Shown: positions 1 to 8,838 of the stretch, one piece after another
Layout of the letters: each line of letters starts with the position of its first letter
How positions within the stretch are numbered: the stretch's first letter is position 1
From: DSPP01 sp964607165
GTDB taxonomy: Bacteria; Zixibacteria; MSB-5A5; DSPP01
Assembly (NCBI GenBank): GCA_964607165.1
Contig: CAZSIT010000011.1
Location: 7,742-71,741 of the forward strand
Direction: 5' to 3'
DNA length: 64,000 nt
The notes under the pieces: generated by a model
Told to the model about the DNA's origin: nothing
Database searches by the model: none
Seen by the model: only the letters and a program-made list of their open reading frames with translations
Position numbers and translations under genes: made by a program

Positions 1-150
1 TAATCGAAGCGAAAGTTACCGGTTCGGGAGGACTACTAAAACTTTGACCGGCGGCATGGCTCAGCGGCGGGCATCCTTGTGAAGCGCCCTCAAGGAAAAC
101 CAACCGCTGAACAGGCGGTATCTTCCGAAGTACGATAGGTTACCGTAAAC
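1..150 (+). other. Unassigned left edge, possible tail of a gene outside the window
   Basis: Two plus-strand frames are open from the window edge to stops at 45-47 (ending IEAKVTGSGGLLKL) and 80-82. Either could be the end of a gene that starts to the left; codon choice does not decide. The rest is GC-rich and can fold, but I could not match it to a tRNA, rRNA or riboswitch consensus. Confidence 0.2.
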
Positions 151-183
151 AAAAAAGCCCCGCTTTTAGGCGGGGCATTTTTT
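151..183. terminator. Bidirectional intrinsic terminator
   Basis: A GC stem (157-163 pairing with 170-176, short TTTTA-type loop) is flanked by an A6 run on the left and a T7 run on the right. It can end transcription in both directions: the minus-strand pilin genes to its right and any plus-strand gene to its left. Confidence 0.8.
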
Positions 184-192
184 GCCGCTCTG

Positions 193-1875
193 TTACTCTT
201 GTGCCCAGCGCGAGGTATTGAAGGCGCCCATACTGGTCAAATAGACCGAGCGGGTCGGGAAGTAAGGCGGCGCAAAGCCGGTGGCATAGCGGTTGTCATA
301 GAAGTACTTCTTCGCATAGCCGCCGGTCAGGTTGCCATTGGCGTCCAGAATGCCCAGCAGCTTGGCCTGGTATTCAATAATCCCGCCCAGGAGTTTCAGG
401 TTCCCGTGGGTGTTCAGCAAATCTTCGGCCCCAAAGCCCTTGTTCGTGTAACTCGCCATCACGGTGGCGTGCAGGTTGAGATTATCCGGGGCGCCGGAAG
501 CGATTTTCACGTTCCCGCCGGAGGTGAAAATACCTAACATGTTGGTGGCGTTGGGATCAATATCCGGTGTCAGGTCCGCGCCGGTCGGGTCGCTAACCAC
601 GTTCCCATCCGCATCCTTAAAGATGGCGCCCTGATAGATAATGTCGTTGGTTATCCGCACGTTGCCGTTGGTGGCCAGGGTCAGCTGGGTGCCGGCGGCA
701 ATCGACGGGTCGGTGCGGGAAGCCCCGCCCAGGGAATAGACCGAGCCCTGTACATACAGAGCGCCGTTCGGAATGCCGTTGTAGGTCGTTCCGTTGACGG
801 TGGTTTGGTTGCTGCCGTAATCAACGGTAATGTCGGTAATCGTACCGCCCTGGTTAAAGCGGTAGTTCTGCGAGCTGTCGGCGTTGACCGAAAATTGCAG
901 CGAAGTCACGTCCCCCTGCACCCAAATGCCGCCGCTCAGGTTGCCGGAGCCATCGTCGGGCGCATAAACGCCAGTCGGAACGGCAGCGCCGCCGCCGAGT
1001 CCCAAATAGTTTCTACGCTGGCTGTTATTGAGCGCGCTGCCGTCGTTCGGGTCGCCGCCCAACGAGACCCGCTCCTGGCTGTTGCTATTGGAGGGGAGGC
1101 CAATCGAACCCATGCCCCACTGGCTGCCGCCGTTGAATTGCGGGTTGGCGCTGTTAATCTGCGCGCTGGTGGAGTAGTCCGCCCAAGCGGAAGTAAACGG
1201 CCCGTTAAAGACCGGCGCAGCGGAAAAGCCCGGCTTGCCGTTGGTGTGCACCGGCCCGTTGAACTTTTCGGCGTTACGGAAGTAGAGCTGGTTGCCGTTG
1301 CTGTCGGTGGTCAAATGCCTAAAAAGGGCGTACTGGGCAAACGACGCCCGGTTCAAGTTGACCGAAAAAGTCCCGGCCAAAACGTTGCTTTTTTGATTAA
1401 AGCCCAGTTGGGGGTCGGCGTAGCGTCCCATCGAAGTAATGGTATACCGATAGGTGAAGACGAAGCCTCGGGAAGTTACCGAGGTGTCGAACGGCGCTAT
1501 GCTGTATTTCAGCCGGTAGGATTCCCGGCCGCCCATGTAACTGGCGGCCTTGAAGGTATCCTTCGGGAAGCGGTTGTTAAAGTTGGGTATGTATTTGGTC
1601 AAAAGCCGCATCGGGTCGGAAAGAAACGTAAGCGCCGTGTCGCGCGGAATGACCACCGAATCGATGGCATTCACCGCTTCCTTTATATCCGCATGCGCCG
1701 CCTCCAGCCCGCCTTCGGCCGTGTAAAAGGCCTTGGTGTCGTTTTTCTTGTTGACGGAAATATCGGTTTCCGTGTCGGACGTCAATACGGCCGCCAGCCC
1801 GATTAAGCTGACCAAGAGCAAAAGCCCGAGGGCCACAATCAGGGCGATGCCGCTTTGGTTTTTGAGCGCTTTCAT
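193..1875 (-). CDS. PilX-like / DUF4900 pilus assembly protein
   Basis: 560 aa. Residues 1-45 form a PilX-type N-terminus: short basic leader, Gly9 as the likely prepilin-peptidase cleavage point, then a hydrophobic helix (IALIVALGLLLL). As in PilX proteins the usual Glu at +5 is missing. The rest is a long Gly/Asn/Ser-rich exported region with the FNGPVHTNG and VFNGPF type motifs seen in DUF4900 proteins. It is likely a minor pilin-like subunit that primes or decorates type IV pili, held in the inner membrane before assembly. It lies 24 bp after the pilW-like gene in the same direction, so the pair is probably one operon ending at the hairpin at 151-183. The size is much larger than a typical PilX (about 200 aa), so it may be a tip or adhesin-like minor pilin. 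Family assignment is firm for the N-terminus, tentative for the function. Confidence 0.75.
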   Translation of the reverse strand: MKALKNQSGIALIVALGLLLLVSLIGLAAVLTSDTETDISVNKKNDTKAFYTAEGGLEAAHADIKEAVNAIDSVVIPRDTALTFLSDPMRLLTKYIPNFNNRFPKDTFKAASYMGGRESYRLKYSIAPFDTSVTSRGFVFTYRYTITSMGRYADPQLGFNQKSNVLAGTFSVNLNRASFAQYALFRHLTTDSNGNQLYFRNAEKFNGPVHTNGKPGFSAAPVFNGPFTSAWADYSTSAQINSANPQFNGGSQWGMGSIGLPSNSNSQERVSLGGDPNDGSALNNSQRRNYLGLGGGAAVPTGVYAPDDGSGNLSGGIWVQGDVTSLQFSVNADSSQNYRFNQGGTITDITVDYGSNQTTVNGTTYNGIPNGALYVQGSVYSLGGASRTDPSIAAGTQLTLATNGNVRITNDIIYQGAIFKDADGNVVSDPTGADLTPDIDPNATNMLGIFTSGGNVKIASGAPDNLNLHATVMASYTNKGFGAEDLLNTHGNLKLLGGIIEYQAKLLGILDANGNLTGGYAKKYFYDNRYATGFAPPYFPTRSVYLTSMGAFNTSRWAQE

Positions 1876-1899
1876 CGAAGTTCCTCCGTTCTGTACAAT

Positions 1900-2811
1900 T
1901 TACAAAAGGTTCAAGTTGCGCAGGTGCACTTCCGAATTCATGGTGCGGAAACGATGCCCGCCGTCCATCGGCCACTTCGGGTCGCGTTTTTGGGTGCGGC
2001 TTTGCACCAAAATCTGAACGTTCTGAATGTCGCGCGCGTTGCGTCCAGCCGCTTCAATGTCATCGACCGTGTCCGGGAGGGCTCCGCCCAGAAAATAGAC
2101 GAACTGCAGGTCCACAATGTCTTCGGCATAAATTTGCGGCGGCTGCCCGTTGCGGATTTTCATCAATTTGGGGTGCTCCCGGGCTTCGGCGCTTGAACTG
2201 GAATCAATGTAATACCATGCCTCTTCGAGAACTAAAATCACATCTCCCGGTCTGGGCTCACCCTGCAGGTTTTCGGCGTGGTGAACTTCCTGCCAGCCGT
2301 TACCGGGGTTATAAGCTGTGAGGGTAAGCGTGAACCACTCTCCGCTTGGTTCGCCGGGAGCAGGGTTGTTGTGCACCAGATAAACCTGTTGCCCTATGAA
2401 CGGGGTAAAGCAGGTAACCGTATCGTGCGTATGGATGGGCCGGGCCTGCTGAATCTGGGTATGGTCGCCCACCGTTATATAGCAGCCGCTTTTGTTGTAG
2501 CGAATAACGATGGTATCCGGATTGGAGTTGTAACTTATCACCGGCGCAAAGCCGGCCGGCAGGTCGGCCCCCGCTGCCATCACGTTTGTGGAAAGTTCCT
2601 CCATAGCCGTGCGCACATTTTGCTGGGCGTTTGAAATTTCAGCTTCCACGGAATAGACCCGGTGCTCCTGGGCGTAGAATTGTAAGGCGGCGATGCTGAC
2701 AAATCCCAAAATCACCGCGGCAATTAAAAGCTCGACTAAGGTGAGCCCTTTAATCGTTAAAGCGTGCCATTTCTCTGGTTTCATTTTTTCCAACCCTTCT
2801 TCTTTTCTCAT
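1900..2811 (-). CDS. PilW-like minor pilin (type IV prepilin)
   Basis: 303 aa with a textbook type IV prepilin signal: a 22-residue leader ending KG, cleavage after Gly22, then LTLVELLIA with Glu27 at the +5 position of the mature chain, followed by the long hydrophobic helix. The C-terminal part (residues 60-303) resembles the PilW family in length and layout. The ATG at 2811 is preferred because AAAGGAG lies 7 nt upstream; a second ATG at 2784 would give a 13-residue leader. It is probably the first gene of a two-gene minor-pilin operon with the PilX-like gene. The protein should be processed by PilD and placed in the pilus tip complex. No major pilin or pilMNOPQ genes are in this window. 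Confidence 0.8.
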   Translation of the reverse strand: MRKEEGLEKMKPEKWHALTIKGLTLVELLIAAVILGFVSIAALQFYAQEHRVYSVEAEISNAQQNVRTAMEELSTNVMAAGADLPAGFAPVISYNSNPDTIVIRYNKSGCYITVGDHTQIQQARPIHTHDTVTCFTPFIGQQVYLVHNNPAPGEPSGEWFTLTLTAYNPGNGWQEVHHAENLQGEPRPGDVILVLEEAWYYIDSSSSAEAREHPKLMKIRNGQPPQIYAEDIVDLQFVYFLGGALPDTVDDIEAAGRNARDIQNVQILVQSRTQKRDPKWPMDGGHRFRTMNSEVHLRNLNLL

Positions 2812-3022
2812 ACCACACTCCTTTGCGCCAATCTAAATCCGCAAGGTTTGTGCCGGGGATTTCTTTTTGGAAGATAATGTGAGGCAACGAATTAGGAAAC
2901 AGGAGGTATTCCGGCCTGCCAAAAATATATAGGCAACTCCCAATACTTGTCTTTGGAGATAAGAAGTATTCCATTTTGTTTTGAGGGAAGGGAAAAACAA
3001 ACCTATAAAGGCATTTCGTTTT

Positions 3023-3038
3023 TGTGAAAACGTTCACA
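3023..3038. promoter_or_regulatory. CRP-like operator (TGTGA-N6-TCACA)
   Basis: A perfect inverted repeat TGTGA-AAACGT-TCACA sits in the divergent region between the pilW-like gene and hppA. This equals the core consensus bound by CRP-family activators. Its centre lies about 49 bp before the transcription start predicted for hppA, where an activator could contact RNA polymerase. The regulator itself is not in the window. Confidence 0.55.
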
Positions 3039-3045
3039 ATTTGGC

Positions 3046-3073
3046 TTGCCAAAATTATTTTCAAGCATATATT
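3046..3073 (+). promoter_or_regulatory. Predicted sigma70-type promoter of hppA
   Basis: TTGCCA at 3046-3051, 16-bp spacer, TATATT at 3068-3073. It gives a start near 3080 and a leader of about 43 nt before the hppA ATG at 3123. Confidence 0.5.
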
Positions 3074-3122
3074 GCGCGGTCTTTGTAAATCAGGGAAACG
3101 AACAAAAAGGAGTAAAAAAAGG

Positions 3123-5462
3123 ATGTCAAAAACGTTGAAAATGGCTTTTAAACTGACGGCACTTTTGGCGTTGGTCTTAGTTCCTGCTTCGGTCTTTGCT
3201 GGCGAAGGGAGCGTAACTTTGCCACCCTTTGACCGCTCGGTCAATATGGCGCTCTACCTGGTTTTGCTTTCGGCTTTGGTAGCGCTGGCTTATGGCGCCT
3301 ATTTAATCCGCAAGGTGCTTCGTCAAGAACAGGGAACGGCCAAGATGATAGAAGTGGCCAAGGCAATCCAGGAAGGAGCCAAAGCCTACTTGACCCAGCA
3401 GATGAAAGTGCTGGCCGGGTTTATCGTTTTGCTTTCGATAATCATTTTTCTGGTTTATCTCAACGTCTATAAAATGGAAGATGGCTCGACCAACTGGTCT
3501 TTGGTCTGGGGAATTTCGGTGGCTTTCTTTTTGGGCGCCTGCCTTTCGGCCGCCACCGGCATCATCGGAATGTCCGTCGCCGTGCGGGGCAACGTCCGCA
3601 CCGCCCACGCCGCCCGTACCTCTTTCAAAAAGGCTCTGGAAACCGCCTTCGAAGCCGGCACGGTAACCGGAATGTTTACGGTGGGGATGGGGCTTTTAGG
3701 CGCCACCATCATATTTATGATTTTCAAAGAGCACGCGATGCAGGTTTTAATCGGCTTCGGTTTCGGCGGCTCTCTGGTGGCTTTGTTTATGCGCGTCGGC
3801 GGCGGGATTTACACCAAGGCGGCCGATGTCGGCGCCGATTTGGTCGGCAAGGTGGAAGCCGGCATTCCGGAAGATGACCCGCGCAATGCCGCCACCATCG
3901 CCGATAACGTCGGCGACAACGTCGGCGACTGCGCCGGTATGTCGGCCGACCTGTTTGAATCGTACGAGGTCACGTTGGTGGCCTCGATGATTCTGGGGGC
4001 CGCTTTTGTGCAGTTTGACCCGCAGCTGGCTTTGAAAATGATCCTCTTCCCACTTTTGGTGCGGGCGGTCGGCGTTTTCGCCTCCATTTTCGGAGCGATG
4101 TCGGTGCGCGGCAAAGATAGAGATGATTTCAACCCGATGCGCCCGATTCAGAACGGCTTTGTGGTCGCGGCCATCATTTCCACTATTGGATTTGGTCTGA
4201 TCAATCACTTTTACATTCAAGGCCCGGCCGGATTTTTCTGGGCCACCTTTTCCGGCATCGTTTTGGCTGTGGTCATCAGTTACTTGACCGAATACTACAC
4301 GGCGTTGGAATATTCTCCGGTTAAAGAGACCGCCAAAGCGACGCGCACCGGCCCGGCTACCACCATTCTTTCCGGTTTTGCGGAGGGGTTGGAATCGACT
4401 TCCATAGCCGTTTTGGTCATCGCCGTCACCGTGGTCGCCTCCTTTTTAATCTTCCGCAACTTTTCCCCCGACCCGGGCGCCAATCTGGCGATGGCGGCCT
4501 ACGGCATCGCTTTGGCCGGGATGGGAATGCTGACCACCACCGGCATCATCGTTTCAATGGATACCTTCGGGCCGATTTCGGACAACGCCAACGGGATTTT
4601 CGAAATGTCCAAAGTTCTGGAAGAGGATAAAAACCCCAAGGCGCATATGATTGTGCACAAGTTAGATGCGGTCGGCAACACCACCAAAGCGGTCACCAAA
4701 GGTTTTGCCATCGCCTCGGCCGTGGTGGCAGCCGTTGCGCTTTTCCGTTCGTTTACCACCGACGTGAATCTGCTTGACCCAAGCTTGAATTTTTCATCCG
4801 TTGGGATTCAGGTCAACCTGCCCTTCGTCTTCGTCGGCCTGCTCATCGGTGGGGCAATGCCGTTCCTGTTTTCTTCCATCGCCATCCGGGCGGTGGGCCG
4901 GGCGGCTTTTCTGGTCGTGGAAGAAGTGCGCCGGCAGTTCCGCGAAATACCCGGCATTATGGAAGGGAAAGCCAAGCCGGAATACGGCCGCGTCGTCGCC
5001 ATCACCACCTCCGCGGCGCAGAAGGAGCTTTTGGGCCCCGGCCTTCTGGCGATTCTTTCCCCCATCATCGTCGGCTTCTATCTCGGCGTCGAAGGACTGG
5101 GCGGTTTTCTGGCTGGTATTATCTTAACCGGACAGCTTCTGGCGGTTCTCTTATCCAACGCCGGCGGCACCTGGGACAACGCCAAGAAAATGATAGAACA
5201 AGGGCTTTATGGCGGCAAAGGCTCGGAAGCCCACAAAGCCAGTATAATCGGCGACACGGTCGGCGACCCGTTCAAAGATACAGCCGGACCATCTTTGAAT
5301 CCGCTTATCAAAGTTATGAATTTAGTGGCGCTTTTGATTCTGCCGCTAATCGTCGGCCCGGGAAAATTGGGCGGTGCATTGGCGGTTGGCTCGGCTTCGG
5401 TGGCTCTGGTTGTTCTGATTGCCATTCTCATCCGCTCCAAGCGCGCTACGCAGAAGGATTAG
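3123..5462 (+). CDS. hppA: Membrane-bound proton-translocating pyrophosphatase, K+-independent type
   Basis: 779 aa from the ATG at 3123, chosen because GGAG at 3109-3112 is well spaced and the protein then starts with a signal-like segment ending ASVFA. Upstream GTG starts add only an unlikely 33 residues. It is a polytopic membrane enzyme that hydrolyses PPi and pumps ions. The family signatures are clear: DVGADLVGKVE (235-245) and the Asp-rich DNVGDNVGDCAG block (from 261). The K+-specificity site reads GNTTKA with Lys522; Lys here marks the K+-independent class, as in Rhodospirillum rubrum, while K+-dependent and Na+-pumping enzymes carry Ala. So proton pumping without K+ need is inferred. 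It is a single-gene unit with its own promoter and CRP-like site, divergent from the minor pilins; a role in energy recovery from biosynthetic PPi is likely. Confidence 0.95.
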   Translation: MSKTLKMAFKLTALLALVLVPASVFAGEGSVTLPPFDRSVNMALYLVLLSALVALAYGAYLIRKVLRQEQGTAKMIEVAKAIQEGAKAYLTQQMKVLAGFIVLLSIIIFLVYLNVYKMEDGSTNWSLVWGISVAFFLGACLSAATGIIGMSVAVRGNVRTAHAARTSFKKALETAFEAGTVTGMFTVGMGLLGATIIFMIFKEHAMQVLIGFGFGGSLVALFMRVGGGIYTKAADVGADLVGKVEAGIPEDDPRNAATIADNVGDNVGDCAGMSADLFESYEVTLVASMILGAAFVQFDPQLALKMILFPLLVRAVGVFASIFGAMSVRGKDRDDFNPMRPIQNGFVVAAIISTIGFGLINHFYIQGPAGFFWATFSGIVLAVVISYLTEYYTALEYSPVKETAKATRTGPATTILSGFAEGLESTSIAVLVIAVTVVASFLIFRNFSPDPGANLAMAAYGIALAGMGMLTTTGIIVSMDTFGPISDNANGIFEMSKVLEEDKNPKAHMIVHKLDAVGNTTKAVTKGFAIASAVVAAVALFRSFTTDVNLLDPSLNFSSVGIQVNLPFVFVGLLIGGAMPFLFSSIAIRAVGRAAFLVVEEVRRQFREIPGIMEGKAKPEYGRVVAITTSAAQKELLGPGLLAILSPIIVGFYLGVEGLGGFLAGIILTGQLLAVLLSNAGGTWDNAKKMIEQGLYGGKGSEAHKASIIGDTVGDPFKDTAGPSLNPLIKVMNLVALLILPLIVGPGKLGGALAVGSASVALVVLIAILIRSKRATQKD

Positions 5463-5479
5463 CAATCATTCACGACTCC

Positions 5480-5565
5480 GTAGGGGCACGGTGAGCGACT
5501 TGTCCCGAGTGACTTGCCCTGAGCGTAGCCGAAGGGAATCTAGGGAAGTAGAAGCGTGCCCCTGT
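5480..5565. repeat. Palindromic intergenic repeat after hppA
   Basis: The 280-bp gap 5463-5742 holds no gene. Inside it a GTAGGGGCACG start and a CGTGCCCC end (about 5480 and 5562) form terminal inverted repeats around a copy of the dispersed motif CCTGAGCGTAGCCGAAGG (5518-5535), also found at 39861 (AGT for AGC) and in varied form near 31337. The right arm is followed by a T7 run, so the element can also act as the hppA terminator. The remainder, 5570-5742, shows nothing I can name. Confidence 0.6.
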
Positions 5566-5742
5566 TTTTTTGAGTGCCGCCGGTTTTCTAACTCTTTAGA
5601 GGAGGATTGGGTTAAGGGCAGGGCAAATATTTATTGTTTTTTTTGACCCCAAAAAACTTGAAAAGCTGGTGGATTCTTGCCTCTACACTGCCTGCGAAAG
5701 GTCCCCTTACTACTGAAACGATTTTACCAACTGCCCCTCGAC

Positions 5743-7533
5743 TTAGCTCGGGGTGGTGAGCTTGCCGAACCACGGCAAAGGCGATTCTTTTTTGGTGTCC
5801 AAGCGCTTTAGAAAAAGAGTGAAGGTGGTGCCATGACCGGCCTCGGAAGAAAGTTCCAAAACCCCTTCGAGATGCAAAACCAAGCGCTGAACGATGGGCA
5901 AGCCCAAGCCGGTGCCGCTTTTTTTGGTGGAAAAGAAGGGCTGAAAAATTTTGGGGCGCAGCTCGGGGGCTATTCCTTTACCTTCGTCGGAAACGGCCAC
6001 AAAGGGAAGCGCTTCTTCCTGTCCGCTGCGGGCACGGTAGCCGCAGGTGATGGAAAGTTTTTTCCCCTGACCGTACCGAGAGTCCGGCTGGGGCGGGCCC
6101 TGGGCGAGTTTTGAACACGCCTCGGGCAGGCTTTTCTCCATCGCTTCCAGGCCGTTGACGGCTAAGTTCAACAAAATCTGTTTGAGCTGCCCTTCTTCCG
6201 CTTTGACCCAGACATTGAGAGCGAAAAGTTTCAATTCAATTTGATAATCTTGGTAGGCCGGATTGGATTTCAAAAGCTCAACCGTTTCGCGGGCCACTTT
6301 TACGGCATCCAGCCGGCCCAGGGGCGGCGGAGCGGAGCGGGCAAAGTAAAGAAAATCGGTGACGATGGAATTTAAACGCGTCGTTTCCTTTTGAACCAGA
6401 TCAAAAAGCGTTTTTTGCTCTTCGGTCAGCTCCAGCTCTTTTCGCAAAACTTCCACCGAGCCGCAAAGCGAAGCCAGAGGGTTTCTGATTTCGTGGGCAA
6501 TGCCGGCGGAAAGCTCGCCGACGGCCGCCAGCCGCTCGCGCACTTTCATTTTTTCTTCCAGCGTTTTGGCCAGGGTCAAATCCTGAAAAACGGCGATGAC
6601 CCCGCGGATGCCGGTTTCCTTTTCTCCCAGAATGGCCGTGGAAATTCCCAAGGGAATTTGGCGCCCGCCGGGCCCGCTGACGGTCAATTCGGAGCGATGC
6701 TCGGTGGCCATAAGGTATAGCGCGGAAAAAAGCTTTTCGGACAGCTCCGGCATCGAGCGAAAAACGTCCCGGCAATCGCGGCCGACGACTTCTTTGGAGG
6801 AAAAACCTAAAATTTCCTCGGCGGTGCGGTTTAGAAAAACGATTTTACCCGTCCGGTCAACGGTCAAAACCCCCGATTGCATATGTTGGAGGATGCCTTC
6901 CAGGTCCAAGCGGGTCTGCCACAGCTCCCAGGCCGCTTGATTCAATTCTTCCGTTTTTCGGGACAGCCCCCGGGCCAAAAAACCGGCCGCCAGAGCGGTG
7001 AGATAAAAAACGGAGAGGTTGAGCAGGTAGGAGGGAAGCGAACCGTCCACGGAAGAGAAGGCGGACCAGAAATTGAAGAAAAGCTGGGGCCAGTAAAATC
7101 CACCGGCTACCGCCGTGCCCAGAGCGATGGTGTAAGAAAGCGCAGCCAGCGTGGTGAAAAGCAAAGTCCCCAGAAACCGAAAAATTAAAGAAGCGGAGAT
7201 GATGGACAGAACAAAGAGCACCGCATAGGGGCTGGAAAAATCGCCGGTATAGCGCAGCACCACGCCCTCCAGCGCCACTTCCAAAATTAACTGGGCGGCA
7301 TAGAAATAAATCCAGCTTTTGGACAGCGCGGGGGAAATTTTCTGCCCCAAAGGAAAAAGGAACCCGAGGGAAAAAAGGCCGTAGAAAATGAGAGGGATTA
7401 CCAGTTCGTGCGGGATCCCCGTGCCGGCCACCAAACCGGCCAGGAGCACCACAAAAACTAAAAGCCGAAGCCCCAAAACGAAAAACAGTTTCTGGCGGGC
7501 TTCGTCTTTTTCTTTCCAGACCAGGAGGCTCAT
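5743..7533 (-). CDS. PilS/NtrB-like membrane sensor histidine kinase
   Basis: 596 aa. The first ~200 residues hold about six membrane helices, as in PilS. A PAS domain follows (about 212-330, with VLTVDRTGKIVFLNRTAEEI), then a HisKA domain with the phospho-acceptor His347 in AHEIRNPL, and a HATPase_c domain with N box (LLNLAVNGLEAM), G1 box (DEGKGIAPE), F box (FQPFFSTKK) and G2 box (GTGLGLPIV). It should phosphorylate an NtrC-type response regulator, by analogy PilR, that drives sigma54 genes such as the major pilin. The partner is not in the window, so it must lie elsewhere. It follows the pil cluster but is separated from pilC by a strong terminator, so it probably has separate expression. 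NtrB-like nitrogen sensing is less likely because of the membrane domain and context. Confidence 0.85.
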   Translation of the reverse strand: MSLLVWKEKDEARQKLFFVLGLRLLVFVVLLAGLVAGTGIPHELVIPLIFYGLFSLGFLFPLGQKISPALSKSWIYFYAAQLILEVALEGVVLRYTGDFSSPYAVLFVLSIISASLIFRFLGTLLFTTLAALSYTIALGTAVAGGFYWPQLFFNFWSAFSSVDGSLPSYLLNLSVFYLTALAAGFLARGLSRKTEELNQAAWELWQTRLDLEGILQHMQSGVLTVDRTGKIVFLNRTAEEILGFSSKEVVGRDCRDVFRSMPELSEKLFSALYLMATEHRSELTVSGPGGRQIPLGISTAILGEKETGIRGVIAVFQDLTLAKTLEEKMKVRERLAAVGELSAGIAHEIRNPLASLCGSVEVLRKELELTEEQKTLFDLVQKETTRLNSIVTDFLYFARSAPPPLGRLDAVKVARETVELLKSNPAYQDYQIELKLFALNVWVKAEEGQLKQILLNLAVNGLEAMEKSLPEACSKLAQGPPQPDSRYGQGKKLSITCGYRARSGQEEALPFVAVSDEGKGIAPELRPKIFQPFFSTKKSGTGLGLPIVQRLVLHLEGVLELSSEAGHGTTFTLFLKRLDTKKESPLPWFGKLTTPS

Positions 7534-7565
7534 AGAAGAATGGTTGGTAAAAAGAACTGACTGCT

Positions 7566-7607
7566 TATAAAAAAAGCCATTCCAGCCTTTGCGGCTGGAA
7601 TGGCTTA
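7566..7607 (-). terminator. Intrinsic terminator after pilC
   Basis: A perfect 14-bp stem (7574-7587 with 7593-7606, 5-nt loop) is followed on the minus strand by a T7 run. It separates the pilB-pilT-pilC transcript from the downstream sensor kinase. Confidence 0.85.
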
Positions 7608-7620
7608 TGGTTTTCCATCG

Positions 7621-8823
7621 TTACTTAATCGCCCCGACGATATCAAACATCGGCAGATACATCGCTACCAGAATTCCGCCGATTACCACGCCCATAAAAA
7701 CGATAATGACCGGCTCAATAATTGAAGTCAAGGCTGAGACCGCCGCATCCACCTCTTCATCGTAGAAATCGGCGATTTTGTTCAACATATCATCCAAACC
7801 GCCGGTCTTCTCACCCACCGCGATCATCTGAATGACCATAGGCGGAAAAACTCCGGATTCTTTGAGCGGCTGGGTTATGGTTTCCCCTTCGGCAATGGAC
7901 AAAACTGATTTTTTAATGGCGTCGTGCACCACCCGGTTACCGGCGGTTTTGGCGGTAGTATCCAAGGCATCGAGAATCGAAACGCCGGAAGAGATCAGGG
8001 TGCTCAAGGTGCGGGTAAAGCGCGCCACCGCCGTTTTGCGTATTAAGGTGCCGATAAGGGGTACTTTCAGCTTGAAACGGTCAAACTTCAAGCGCCCGGC
8101 ATCGGTTTTTATCCAGTAGCGAAAACCGATGCCGGCGGCGACCAGCCCAATAATTCCGTAGAGGAAATTGGAACGCAAAAAATTGCTTATATCCAGAACC
8201 ATTTGAGTCGGCGCCGGCAAAGCTGCTCCCAGACCCACAAACATTTTGGCAAAAATCGGCACGATATAAGTCAACATAACGGTGGTGACGCCGATAGCCA
8301 CCACCACGATAACGGAAGGGTAAACCATCGCCCCTTTTACCTTGCGGTTCAGAGCATCCGCTTTTTCACGATAGACGGCCAAGCGCACCAAAATCGTATC
8401 CAAAGCGCCGCCGAGCTCACCCGCTTCAACCATATTGCAATACAGATCGTCAAAAACTTTTTTATGCTTGCTTAAACCCTCCGCCAGGGTGGAACCGGAG
8501 GAAACCGAATCGCGCACTTCGGCGATTACCTTGCGAAAGTCCGGGGACTCGGACTGCTGGGCCAAAATTTCCAGGCACTGCACCATCGGCAGGCCGGCTC
8601 CAATCATCGTGGCAAACTGGCGGGTAAAACGGGAAATATCTATCCGCTTGATGCCTCCTCTGAGGGACGGCAGCTTGAATTCGGATGCTTTTTTGCTGAC
8701 CGAGGTGACCAAAATCCGGTTGGAGCGCAGAATCCTCTCCAGTTCCGCCCGGTCACGGGCTTTAAGCTCTCCGGTCACCACCGTACCGGCTATCGATTTT
8801 CCTTTGTACTCAAATACCGGCAT
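7621..8823 (-). CDS. pilC: Type IV pilus inner-membrane platform protein PilC
   Basis: 400 aa, the normal size for PilC/GspF. The N-terminus MPVFEYKGKS is typical. Two homologous cytoplasmic T2SSF domains (about 65-190 and 268-390) alternate with three membrane helices (about 170-190, 215-235 and 370-390). PilC is the inner-membrane platform on which the PilB and PilT motors act to add or remove pilin subunits. A purine-rich ribosome site (GGGGGGA) precedes the ATG at 8823. It lies 15 bp after pilT, in the standard order pilB-pilT-pilC, and a terminator follows directly. Confidence 0.95.
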   Translation of the reverse strand: MPVFEYKGKSIAGTVVTGELKARDRAELERILRSNRILVTSVSKKASEFKLPSLRGGIKRIDISRFTRQFATMIGAGLPMVQCLEILAQQSESPDFRKVIAEVRDSVSSGSTLAEGLSKHKKVFDDLYCNMVEAGELGGALDTILVRLAVYREKADALNRKVKGAMVYPSVIVVVAIGVTTVMLTYIVPIFAKMFVGLGAALPAPTQMVLDISNFLRSNFLYGIIGLVAAGIGFRYWIKTDAGRLKFDRFKLKVPLIGTLIRKTAVARFTRTLSTLISSGVSILDALDTTAKTAGNRVVHDAIKKSVLSIAEGETITQPLKESGVFPPMVIQMIAVGEKTGGLDDMLNKIADFYDEEVDAAVSALTSIIEPVIIVFMGVVIGGILVAMYLPMFDIVGAIK

Positions 8824-8838
8824 AGTTTCCCCCCATTC

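Noticed and set aside
1..150. tRNA, tmRNA, RNase P or c-di-GMP riboswitch at the left edge
   Set aside because: A GGTTCG and a GGTTACCG string are present, but the other conserved blocks of these RNAs are missing.
805..1806. Plus-strand open frame of 333 codons inside the PilX-like gene
   Set aside because: It lies fully antisense to a gene with a clear prepilin start, has no ribosome site, and its composition is that of a reverse-frame shadow.
3024..3122. Longer start for hppA at 3024
   Set aside because: That GTG lies inside the CRP-like site, before the predicted promoter; the ATG at 3123 has the ribosome site and a signal peptide.
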